From Aptenodytes patagonicus (lineage: Eukaryota; Chordata; Aves; Sphenisciformes; Spheniscidae): a stretch of 64,000 nucleotides of DNA. Made by a program: the position numbers and the translations under genes. Positions 1 through 30,150 of the stretch are shown piece by piece (position 1 is the first letter of the stretch; each line of letters begins with the position of its first letter). The notes under the pieces are model-generated. The model was not told where the DNA came from and ran no database searches. It saw only the letters and a list, made by a program, of their open reading frames with translations. The stretch is from contig NC_134952.1 of assembly GCF_965638725.1 (NCBI RefSeq), positions 67,609,424-67,673,423 on the forward strand, written 5' to 3'.

Positions 1-274
1 TTTGTAGTGATATGTAATTAACCAGTGCACGTAAGTTGCATCCTCTTATTGGAACAGGTGGAATATACTACTATAGAAAGTGTATCTCAATGTTTTAGTT
101 TGTAGTATTTCATGATACCATCATCAAATAGGAAGTGGTTCTACTGTTGAAAATGCAAGAGGAGGGACTGTAGTAAAAGTAGAGTAGGCATTGTAATACT
201 GAAGTAAATTTTGTATGTTTGGGGAGAGCTGAACACTTTGACAGTCTGGCAGCATAGACATTTGATTGTTGTAA

Positions 275-19430
<19,156 letters not shown>

Positions 19431-19786
19431 TGGAGTCCTGGCAAACGGAGACCCCATCCAGCCCCACTGTCACTCCAAGAATTAGTGAGCTTATCGTGCA
19501 GTGATCAGAAGGGATTAGAATATTGTCTGTTTACACTTAAGTTTATACTGAGTTTTAAGCACTAAAAGTAAAAAGGGATCATTGAATTCATTTGTGTTGA
19601 CAGAAGGTAAATGAGGCTAACAGCATAATTAAGTGAAGAGCAAGGCCCAGGAAGACATGATTAATAACCACAGATCCAATAGAACTGTCAACTCCTAAAC
19701 CTGTGTTGACATGGCTATCAAGAAAATCCTCACTTATCCTAAACACCCGTTCTTGTCTTGTTTTTGTAGAGCTAGTAATCTTTATC

Positions 19787-19812
19787 GGGGGGGGGGGGGG
19801 GGGGGGGAGGGG
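19787..19812 (+). repeat. Poly-G run in WDFY3 3'UTR
   Basis: Twenty-one G residues, then A, then GGGG. It is on the sense strand of the mRNA, so it could fold as an RNA G-quadruplex. Confidence 0.85.
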
Positions 19813-19868
19813 AAGGCTTTTTAGAAGATAGTTGTAAATCTGCCTTCTTCGCAAGCAACTGTGTATAT

Positions 19869-19876
19869 TGTAAATA
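19869..19876 (+). promoter_or_regulatory. Pumilio-type motif UGUAAAUA in WDFY3 3'UTR
   Basis: TGTAAATA matches the UGUANAUA consensus of PUM1/PUM2 binding sites. It lies 440 bases after the stop codon. Confidence 0.4.
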
Positions 19877-20765
19877 GGTATAATGGCCTTTTTATCTAAA
19901 TATGAACTTAACTGCCTGTTACATGGGACTTCAGATTAACCACTATACTTTGTGTGGCATCTTTATCTCATCTATCAATTTAAATACGAATGTTTAAAAA
20001 AAAAAAAGCACCAAACTCGAAGGCATTATGCGTATTTCTGTTAAAAATCCAGTCTGTGCATGTTTGTTCTTTCAGTTGCCCACAGTATCTTTATTCTTCA
20101 TTTAAGTAAGGCTATTCATAGAATTACATGGATTTTTTCAAAAGAAAACATTTTTGAGAATAGGACTTGGAGTATTTTATTGTAGCTGTAAGATAACCAG
20201 GAACTAAATTGTACACTTGTGTTGCATTTTATACCAAACTATTTACCACCTCAGTGTTGTTCATATTTAATAAGGCCTCTTTTATACATATGTCAGAGCT
20301 GCGGTTTTGTTAATTACTTAATGTTCATTAGCAGCTGATTCATGCAGTGCAAGAACCAGCTTTTACCTTCTTTAGTCAATAGCAATTGGCTTGCGTATAG
20401 GTACAGAATGAATTCCTTGTGCATAAAATTTAACCGCTGTTGTCCTGTAGCTTGTTTGCAAAAAAACCTTTTGGAACAACAGACATTGCTCTAAAACAGG
20501 GTGATATTAGTCATGTCAGAAATGCTTCTAAGAGCTATCTTCGTGTTTCAGCACATGGCATCAACTTGAGGACAGCAGTAGGTTTCCATTATGGTTTTTA
20601 AGTTCCAATATGAATTTAATTGCAGTATTTTTTTACTACTCTGTCATTTATTTTGCACTACATATGGGATGAAGTAGAGACACTGATATCCACTGGGATT
20701 GGAACACGTGCATTGGATAGGCCCATGGACTTAATTTCTGAATGAGGTCTTGCCGGTGGGTTTTT

Positions 20766-20838
20766 GGTTGGGCTGGGGGGGGGGGGGGGGGTGGGGGGGT
20801 GGGCAGGCTGGTGTTTGGTTTGGTTTGGTTTGGTTTTT
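20766..20838 (+). repeat. G-rich tract plus TTTGG pentamer repeat in WDFY3 3'UTR
   Basis: G17 (20775-20791), T, G7, T, G3, then a short spacer and four to five TTTGG units. The G-block has enough runs to form a quadruplex on the mRNA strand. Confidence 0.85.
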
Positions 20839-20847
20839 TAACGTATG

Positions 20848-20855
20848 TGTATATA
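20848..20855 (+). promoter_or_regulatory. Pumilio-type motif UGUAUAUA in WDFY3 3'UTR
   Basis: TGTATATA, a perfect UGUANAUA match, just downstream of the G-rich tract. Confidence 0.4.
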
Positions 20856-23002
20856 TTTTGTAAATGGGTGACAAACTGATCTAGATCTAGGTATATTCAC
20901 AATGGATTCTTTTAAATAGCGGTAAGGATATGACCCAAACCAACAGAAGACAGGTGGCCCTGCTTTTGCTCTGTTAGTAGTTCAGTGAGTGTCTTCGCTC
21001 GACGATGAGAGTGTCCTTCACTTGGAATGATTTGGGCAGACTCTGGCTCTGGGACGGCAAATTGTTAAAACCGGCACTGTCGTTGGAATGGCACCATCAA
21101 TGCCAGACCCTCTGTGGTGGTGTGAGCTCCTTCCAGAAGGTCCTTGGCCCTGCGGGGGCACACCTGTGTTCTCTTGATTTGAGCTTCTAGCGGTGAATAA
21201 TTGGTTAATCCTGACCACTTACTATTTACCCTGGTATCACATGTTTATGCACTGAAAGTTAAATACGTATTTTGATACATGTTTGTTTATTATGTATGTG
21301 CTGGTCTGTAAAATGAGATATATTCCTGTTTTGGTATGTATACTAGGTCCCCAAATGAACAGAAAGGCTTCTCTAGAGCCCTTGCACACTGTTGAGTAAA
21401 TGCAGGTTTGTTGAGATTAGCTGACCCAAATAGATCCCTTTGGATCCAAAGATTGATGATCAAGTAGCCACGCTGCATGGCTACCCTGACAGATTTGACC
21501 CTAAAACCAAGAAGAGGTCCTCAGTAAGCATGTGCGGAGCACTGGAATTTCTGTGTTCAGCTGTTCTTTCTAACGTTGCCTTCGCCCTTCCCAAAATGAT
21601 GCGAAACCAGCATAGTTCAGAAGACAGGCTAGTGGCCTTAACGTTTTTCGTTTGAAGCAAAGGCTGTTTTAACAACTCTTAAATGCCTTTGAGTCCACAG
21701 AGTTTTCTTCCCCTTGCCTCCAGATTTCAAATCAAAACCAAATTTAAGGAAGTCCTCTTTTCTACGGACTGGAACTTGTACCGCCACATAATTAAACCCT
21801 AATAAAAACAAGGTTTATGACAGTAACACTGATATAATCTAAACACTAAAGCAAACAGTTGGCATATAGTACTAATGTGGGGTCATGAAGATAGTGGGCC
21901 GTCAGTGAAGAGGTAGTCGACTGCGTTCAGCTGCGTAAGCACGTTGTACGGGTGTTGTTCTACGCTTTTGATGTTTGGCAGCATACTAAAAAAATGAAGG
22001 TCATTATTCTTTACAGATTCTGTAGTGTAGAGGTTAGTCCCAATTTACATATTGCAAACAAATCACCACAGCCCTCTGACTTAATTCTTCAGTTGCGCTG
22101 TTCCAAAAACCACGTTCTTGCTTGTAGGAGGTGGAGGGGAAAAAACACACCTCATATTTCCTCTGGCAGCTGGTGCTGTGGGCAACTGTTTTGTTCACTT
22201 GGGAGTGGGTTTTTTTCCATTTCTTTCAAGCTTCTAATGCAAATACTTGCTTTGTTTTCCATGTAAAAATCTGTTGAGCAAAAATATACTCATGTACACT
22301 AACATTAGTAGACTGTATTCTCTGCAAGTACCTCACATGTCTTCTCCTGCCTTGTTCTTTGTAGTATACTTATTCATGTACTCTTAACATTCGTATGTAG
22401 TGTGCAACTGTAATGTCATGCTTATGAGAGGGGGCTGGCTGCCTCCAGCCGACATTCATCAGTTCAATAGCAAAACACTTTAGATAAGTTATTTTGCACT
22501 TTCTTATGTATAAAATTGGTAGAAACTTATATTTGCTTTGTATCATTTAAAGACTCCTTTTGTTTCAGTAAATGAACTGTGTATAAAATATTTATGCAGT
22601 TAAAACTGTTTTTAGAAAGTATTTTTAATTTCAGCAAGTTTGGTTACTTGTTGCATGACTATTAACACAGCTGACTTTTTGTGTCAGTGCAATGTATATT
22701 TTTTTTGTCCTGTTATTAACTTGTAAGCCCTAGTTAAATGGCCATTTATTTGTACAGCATCAGGAGTAAATTGAAGATAACTGGCTAAGACTGGAGTGTG
22801 GAATTTTGTACTATATTGCAGAATCCAATATCTGTTTTTTGGTGGTTACGTAAAAGGCCTGACGATTTACTATCTAGTGTGCAATCTGTGATATCTGAAT
22901 GTTCATTGTATATTTGTCTCCAATGCAAAAAGGTAGAGTAACACAATTACAATACATGATTAAATGCAATAGTTCAGGTACTGAAGTATTTTTTTCATTT
23001 CA

Positions 23003-23008
23003 AATAAA
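23003..23008 (+). terminator. WDFY3: WDFY3 polyadenylation signal (proximal of two)
   Basis: AATAAA followed about 25-45 bases later by a GT-rich stretch (CTGTTTTGTATTTGTTGG), the usual arrangement for cleavage. Confidence 0.6.
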
Positions 23009-23067
23009 TACCTGCTATTTACCACCAAAAAGCTGTTTTGTATTTGTTGGAAAGACATTTGCAGCTG

Positions 23068-23073
23068 AATAAA
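23068..23073 (+). terminator. WDFY3: WDFY3 polyadenylation signal (distal of two)
   Basis: A second AATAAA, 65 bases after the first, followed by TGTTTTTAACATGGGAGTGG. Either or both may be used. Confidence 0.55.
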
Positions 23074-23095
23074 TGTTTTTAACATGGGAGTGGTA

Positions 23096-26000
23096 ACTAA
23101 GGAGTAACATGCTTCTGTATCATCAAGAGGAGTAAATTTCTATTACTTGCTACGGTTTTGCTTTCTGAACATGAGTACAGTCATCCACAATGATGCAGTG
23201 TGAAATCGTGTGTCTTTGTTTATTCTTTTTTGCTTTGTAAGTGTCATTGTAGAATGTGAAGCCAGCAGAATTTGACAGTGTGTAGAAGAATAGGCTGTAC
23301 CAATATACAGAAAGCAGACAGAAAATTACTTAAGTCATGCTCAGTAAGGACAGTGGAAGAGACGGAAGTATCAAAATCCAATTTAAATCATCTTCCCCAA
23401 GGAAAGAATGACTACAAGAGCAGAACTTGACCTTACCTGGTGAGAAACAGCCTAAGATCCCCAAATGTTCAAATATTTTACTGATTCTTCAGCCCATTTT
23501 TATAGCCTTTTCTAAGCTGGTAATGCTAAAGAATGTGGGTTTTCATGTTGGCAGTTAATTACGTGCCAACACTGGTGGCTAACAGTTTTTCTCTAACTAA
23601 AAACCAGGCTTTGATGCAGTTGGGCCTACCACGTTCCTTGGCTGATGAGCACCAGAACCGACATTGCATTCTTGGTATTTGACAGTAAGTGATTTCTTTG
23701 GTTGTAAAAGCAAAGGAACTTCTACCGATGAACTTAACTGTCTGTGCTTACTGCGTTTAATATTATCTCCTTCCATGAACTCTTTGGGGTTTTTTGTTAT
23801 ATCTAAGTGTGCTCTCAAGCAGTAGTTACAGAAGCAATTTGCATGGCCTTCCTAAGCCATATCTTGGTTATATAGCATTGGTAATGTCCACTTTTCATAG
23901 GTTCAAGTATTTCTCACTCGGGGATTTCCATATTTTAAATCTTTTCATACACTGAAAAAAATATTTTCTCTTTAACAGTTACGGGGGAATTACTGTACTT
24001 CTCAGCATACCTGCAGACACTTGACAGCTGCAGCCCAGCATGCTATTCTACTGTCGTGGAGCGGGTCACAAATGAACTTCATCAAAGCATTTTGAGCCAG
24101 TAAACCACGCCGACTGCAGGGTGTAGGATTTGGCATTGCTGCCCACTCTTTGGGGGGAGAGATGCTTTCCTAACAGTAGCTCCAGGCTGTTCTGTGCAGC
24201 TGGATAGTTCTGTATGCAGTATTTCAACCTCATTTTCCCACAGGCAAAAAATGACTTAGCCACCTTCTTTGATCTGTGCCATATTGTTAGCTAACTTGTG
24301 CTTAACTTGGTACAGCATTTTGAATGACGCAAAGAACTTGCAATTAGTGTCACATCTTGCCTACAGAGTGCACTGCAGCGCTTCGTCTCCACAGCTGGTG
24401 AAGTCTTACGGAGGGCATCGCTCAGCTGTGGGAAAGTGAGCCAGCCCCACGGCGTGATTTTGTGGCCCTCGTGTGCCCTCAGCACCCCAAAGTGCACGTG
24501 CTCCTCTCCACCTCTGCCAGCCTGTGGCATGTCCAAAAACTCCCTTCCACAGGTCTCTGAGAAGCCTGCCTTGATGAAACAAAAAAAAATTGCCCTTTGA
24601 GTTTTCCAAGTGGGTTGTGGAGCCAGAGGCTGAGTGCTGTGGCCAGAGCCTGGCAGGCAGGGCTGCGCCACTGCCTCTGGCATGCCCCAGGCATGGTGGA
24701 GAGTGGAGGTGCCAGGAGCAAGCATGGGGAAGCGGCAGGCGCCACAGTCCTGATGGACCTTTTGATTGGGAAAGTGCAGTCCCATCCCTGCCCCATGGAG
24801 CACAGCCTTCAATGTTGACATTAAGATAGTGCAATTTAGAGTCCCTGTTGCAACTCAGGTGTTGGGAGAGATAGTTTGGTTCCTTTCTGTCCAGGCAAAC
24901 AAAAGGGTGATTAATTAGGAAAGCCATAGCCTTTTGTGAGGTTCCTGCACTAAACCTGGGTCTGGGAGAAGGAAGAACGATGCCCTGTGAAATTCATGGC
25001 AGCTCAAATGTCAGTGTTGGAGCTGTAAAATCCCCAACAGGCATCAGACAGGCCAGCAGCCAGTTTTGGAGTGAAACGAGGCAGTTGGTGAGTGACAGGG
25101 CAGCTCACTGCAAGTGTACCAGCCTTTAATTCTAGCTCCACGACAGCTACTGCCAGGCAGAAGCACCTCCTGGGGCCAGATACTCGATTTAGCAGCTAAA
25201 ACAAATGGCCAGGTCTTCCAGTGCATCTGTTGGGTGTGCCAGTTGTTCACAGAAGGTCTGCAGCTGTCTGATTTCGGGGGGGGAGCTATTATGAACTAAA
25301 AAATGCAGCATTTCATTCTGTGATAGTGCCATAGCCCGGTATATTGTTACCAAATTTGTGGCCAATTTGCTGTGACCAAATTGTCTTTCATCACAGTTGT
25401 GATGGCTTTGAGAGTTCAGAAGGGTGAGGTTTGGAGCCTGCTTTCTAGGCTCAAAGTGTTTTGTGCTATATATCATTGTAAAAAACACTTATGTATTTCT
25501 AAAGAATTACTGGCAGTGGAACACGTCTGTCTCCATGTCAGGACGTGGTGTTGATTCGCTGGTGAGGTTAGTGTGCCACACAACGTAGAGAGGAGGACAG
25601 GGCAAGTGAGCACAGAAACGGGACTGATGTCTTGGCGGCCAAATCCTGCCCTGTCTTCCTAGGGCAGTTGAGTGACGCTGCATTGGGTGCATGGCTGGCC
25701 CAAAGGAAGGGGAATTTGTAAGAAATGGGACCAAAACTTTGAACACGCCCACTGATGAGCATAAGCACAATCGTGCCTGCTCAAGAGTCTGCCACAGCCC
25801 CTGGCATGCTGCCCCAGCTGAGGTCCTCTGTGCTGTGGGGCAGGCAGGCCAGCGGGAGATGCAACATAGTTTTTCTAAGCGTGAATGTCTAGGAAAAGCT
25901 GTGAAGTCGTTACTGCATGGAGGGGAATGACCAAAAAAATGTAATGACCACATTAAATAAAGAGTAAAACCAGGCTGCTGAGAGCCAGTGGTAGCTCAAA

Positions 26001-27509
26001 TCCAGCCAGTTTTCCAGGTGCTGGGCCTTCGGCTGTCCCACCAGCACCTTCCCCTGGGAGGATGGACTGCTTCGTCCCCACTTTTGGTGCCACTGTGGCC
26101 TGTGCCGCCTGCTCTGCTTTGCTGGGCAGAGCTGCAGGGAGGTTAAAGCGCTGCAGTGCTGAGCAAGAGCAAAGATGACCTCTGGGCAAGAGTATGTTAC
26201 AAACGTAAATACTGATGTATGGTTTACGTGTGCGTGCACGCAGAGCAAGGCCCTTGCCCAACAGCGGTGATGAAAACCCTGTGTAATCAGCCACGACCCC
26301 CGCCCCGTGCAGGTAGGCTGTGAGGGGGTGTTGACACAAGTTGCCCTCAGTGCCAGGAAAAGCTTCCAGCCCTTCCTGGGGGGCCAGCTTCTGTGAGCAC
26401 CCCATGTGAGAGCAAGGGCTGTTTTTCTTAAAGCTTGGCTGCTGTCCAAGGCGATCCTGATGAAGTTGGACAGGGAACCACCATGGTGCTACTGGGACAC
26501 AGCTGCCCTCTTTCTCTCCCACAGCCGTGCATGAACCAGCAGGTCACAGGGACGCTCATTACAGGACAAACGCTCCGACTGCAGAGTAACCTGGGAGCCA
26601 TTTCCCAACTACTGTGAAAGGGCAGGCGTGAGGAAAGGGCAAAGCTATCCAGCAGGTTTCCCGACACACTACCCCAGCTCTTAAAATGCACCTACCTGAG
26701 CAGTGATTACTATATGCTTACCACTATGGGATATATGCATATATCTAAGAGCTGATCAGCTCCAAACTGAGCTGGGATGTGGACTGGCAACAAAGGATAA
26801 CGAAAAAGGACTCGCTTTAGTCCTAAAAGGACGGGCTGGGGCTCAGCTGTAGGAAACTGCTAGGTCTTCTTTGAAGTCAAGGCTGCTGCTTTCAAAGGAG
26901 AGTGAAAGTAGGTTTAAGTTCAGCTGTAAAAGCAGTAGTAATTAAAAATAGTAGTGATCTCGGGGTTACTTCTGTGGATGAGTTAAAACCCTCGGCTGTT
27001 ATTTTCTCCTTATCATTTCTTTTAGGATAACTGAAAAGTCTTCAATCCATGCAGAAGCCAAAATATATCCTTTTATTAAGGAGGCCCAATTTGTTTCTTT
27101 CCACTGTGTCACAGGATGACATTGCTCACCATGACAACTACCCAGGGTGTTTTTCTGTTTCACAAAAGAATTATCTTTTTAAGATGGACTTATTTTAGAG
27201 AGAGGGCTTTCTGATTTCTTGGTATTGTAATATATCAAAATATAAAAGACAAAAATAGCAAGTTAGAACATGTCGCCCTGATGCAGCAAAGCCCATGGAC
27301 GCTGACAGAGCACAGAGATAGAAGGTACTTTGCACTGGTTAACACTGGGTGAACGTCTTTGTAGGCAAAACCTTGGTTATCAGAAGCTTTTTATGGCAGG
27401 AGCTGAGGCCCAGGGTGAACAAGACAGTCACGACACAGCTTGAGAAGCAGAAACTTTTCTGGTAGTTTGCGATGTGGTGGAAGAAGAAAAATCCATTTGT
27501 AGTGACACA
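23096..27509. other. Intergenic gap between converging WDFY3 and PPM1K
   Basis: No exon, tRNA or other RNA gene recognised. Blocks at about 24380-24830 and 25550-26640 are GC-richer than their surroundings, so both strands stay open for 60-190 codons, but the translations resemble nothing known and have no shared start context. They may be worn-out transposon sequence. Two adjacent perfect palindromes sit at 26730-26761. Confidence 0.6.
26730..26761. repeat. Two adjacent perfect palindromes
   Basis: GATATATGCATATATC (26730-26745) and AGCTGATCAGCT (26750-26761) are each perfect inverted repeats, four bases apart. No function is evident. Confidence 0.6.
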
Positions 27510-27526
27510 ACTCTAGAAGCCAATTC

Positions 27527-27532
27527 TTTATT
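27527..27532 (-). terminator. PPM1K: Candidate PPM1K polyadenylation signal
   Basis: TTTATT on the + strand is AATAAA for PPM1K. On the minus strand it is followed within 15-25 bases by GAGTTGTGTCAC, a GT-rich downstream element. Other TTTATT hexamers (27953, 28140, 30317) are alternative sites. Confidence 0.45.
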
Positions 27533-30079
27533 AAAAGATCTTTTAAGCATTCCAGTACAGACTTATCTGCTCCACTGTAGCTTTGAGTTGATGAAGACGG
27601 AACAAATGTTTAAAAAAAAAAAAAAAAAGGCAAAATGGACACCTCTATAAAATTAAGAAGTCGATGAACTATGGACACTGATTACACCAAACATGAACAC
27701 CAAACCACAGGAATTACACACAGTCCTAAGGCAAACTGTAACAAATGTACGCAATTGCACTTAAGTCTGTAGACAGTTACTACACACACCGCTGCCCAAG
27801 CACTCGCTATCCTGGGTCAAGAGGACACCCCGCTGGATATCCCTGCATTGAGAACAGCAGCTTCGGAACCAAGGAATACCCGGAGTGTTGCTATACCATA
27901 CGTTCGGCTTGTTGGGTGAGTGACCAATAGACCTAGCAGTGCCCAACTGAATTTATTTAAGAAAAATTAATACTAAACCAATTTCACTGGTATCTGTTGT
28001 TTTGTGCTTCTCCATTAGCTATAAACCCTAATGCCTTTGACCACAGCACATCTGCCTGCTGAGACAGAAAAGGTGATTTGATACCCTGATCCTGTGGAAG
28101 TCAGCGGAAATCCTGTAAAGAGTTGAAGCTCCTCACAATTTTTATTTCCCCTAAGTATGTAAAAAGTGGTAATATTGCTGATTTCTCTCCACAGCCCTGT
28201 TCTCAGCCACAAACTGTGCTCCATGATTATTCTCCAACCCTGAGCTTTTCAACCAAAAGGGACTGATTGTACTGAGGACCCTGTGTTAAACGAACTGTTG
28301 GATCTCATCCCCACTTCAGTCTCTTGCACTATGCTCACCTTCCAGAGAGACCAGCTCTCCTAAATCAAGGCTGCAAATGACATTTTAGCGAGTTCCCCCT
28401 ACAAAGCGTGAAACCCCCCTTTCCAGGTGGCGGAGAGACGGAGCTGGAGCTCCAGTTGCAACCTCAACACCTCTCCTAGTAAATCCTCCAGCAACATGAG
28501 GCCCTTTGTGCCTTCCATGTCCTCACAAGAAAAACAAGTATCTAGCTGGACAGCATTTTTCACCTTTCTGCACCCACAGTCCACCCTCCTGCAGTGCCTG
28601 TACAGTGAGATATACCTCTGCTCCAAGGGGAGTGTTCAGGCAAGAAAATACTCATACCAGATCCAGTGGAGTTTAGAATCCATCCCTAAAAGGCAGGAAA
28701 AAAGCAAACACTTGTTACAGTTTGCTCAGTAGGTCACCCTTAATGTTCAGTTCAGTCTGTAATAAACAAAAAATACCATTCTTTTCGTTGAAACAACAGA
28801 TGCACGGGAAAGATAGGGAGCTAGAGAGCAAACAGATTCTGTTTCGTTTCATTCAAAGTGTAAAACACCTCTGCTGATCTTTCAATAATAAACCTCTCTG
28901 ACAGGCAACTGCTGCTGTTAGGACAATTTGCTCTCTGACCTCAAGTTGAAAGGAGCTCTCTGCTAGGCAAGGGAATTTTGGCGGTCCCTGGGGTGTAAAG
29001 CTGGTTGCTTGCAGAGCTGCTACAGGCAGCAGGAGGCTTATTGACTAGATGATAGGAGAAAAACCTAGAAGTACAGCTTCATCATAGTAGAGCAGTACCT
29101 AGCTCTGGTGGAGAACCCTATGTCAAGAGGTTTGCTGGCCGGACATTACCGTGGCACTGCTAATTTGATCCCCTGTTACCACTATGAAAACCACTTCCAT
29201 TTTCCCCAACATGGATTTACTCCACTGACTTCATAGTCCGTGCACTCCAAATTCAGTGCCATACACCTATGTCCCACTCAACACGTGAACGTGTTGGCAA
29301 AGCTCACTCTGCCAACACGGTATCGGTGTCAAAACAGCCCCAAAATGGAAATGCAAGGGCAGGGACTTGTTCGAATGACTCTTCAGTGAGAAGTGTCAAA
29401 TGATGAAATACCCACCACCCAGGAAATTGCAGGCTTTTCCCCGACTCAGAGAAAAACAAGGTTTGGTGCAGTTGTCACTAAATCTTAGGGGAGTTGACTG
29501 TTATCTTGGTAGGAAAAAGCGGTATTGTGGTTCAGGAGGTAGAGACCAACAGTTCTGGTAATGGAGTGTTTCTACAAAATGCGATGCTTTTCAATCTGGA
29601 GCCGAGTCTTGCCGTGTGCAGCATGAAGGAATCCACACAAACCAGTGTGAAGGTACCTCTGTTCTTAATGGAAGGAGGAACAGGCAGACTACTGGGCCAC
29701 TTGGCAAAGCATTTAATCTGCAACAGTAGCGCATTTACTTCAGAATGAGATGCAGAAAACTAGAGTAAACAGGCAGGGAATAACCTGTGTGTTAAGAAAC
29801 GCATCTCTCTAATCTCCTATCAGTTACTGATTTGCTTTTCCTTAGAGCAAAATGGCTTGTATCTTAGTTTTAGGTATGTGCTAATTTATCTGTGAAATTT
29901 ATTGGTAGCTATACAAAGTACCTGTTAAATACGGGTAAGTTTTCAATTTCAATACAATTAAGTGGTTCCACAGGTAAACCGCACTGCATGCTAAATTCTT
30001 TCTCCCATCCATTTTCAGGCACTGATTTCCATGTCAGGAGACATCCTTTCACCACAGCATGCAATTCTGAAGTTAGCCA

Positions 30080-30150
30080 TGCTTTGAGCAGGAGGCTAGG
30101 CTAGATGACACCCAGAAGTCCTCTCCAATCGAAGGTTTTCTGTCACTATA
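30080..30150 (+). mobile_element. CR1 LINE 3'-end fragment
   Basis: The block GCTAGGCTAGATGACACCCA followed by GAAGTCCTCTCCAATC resembles the conserved CR1 3' tail (a 'ctagatgacc...aggtcc.ttccaac' pattern). It is diverged and truncated to about 70 bases. CR1 is the main LINE of birds and other sauropsids. Confidence 0.6.

Larger units (their letters stand above)
19431..23095 (+). other. WDFY3: WDFY3 3' untranslated region
   Basis: Follows the TGA at 19428 without a recognisable new gene and ends at tandem AATAAA signals near 23003 and 23068. The length of about 3.6 kb is similar to what I recall for human WDFY3. It is AT-rich and contains two long G-runs (19787-19811 and 20775-20803), a TTTGG repeat, two UGUANAUA Pumilio-type motifs and scattered ATTTA. 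ORFs of 60-100 codons here have no recognisable homologue. The cleavage point is inferred. Confidence 0.75.

Noticed and set aside
24291-24927. Minus-strand ORFs of 173-176 codons.
   Set aside because: GC-rich block with several frames open at once, no homology I recognise, no splice or promoter context.
25507-26522. Minus-strand ORFs of 148-189 codons.
   Set aside because: Two overlapping frames of similar length with no domain; explained by base composition.
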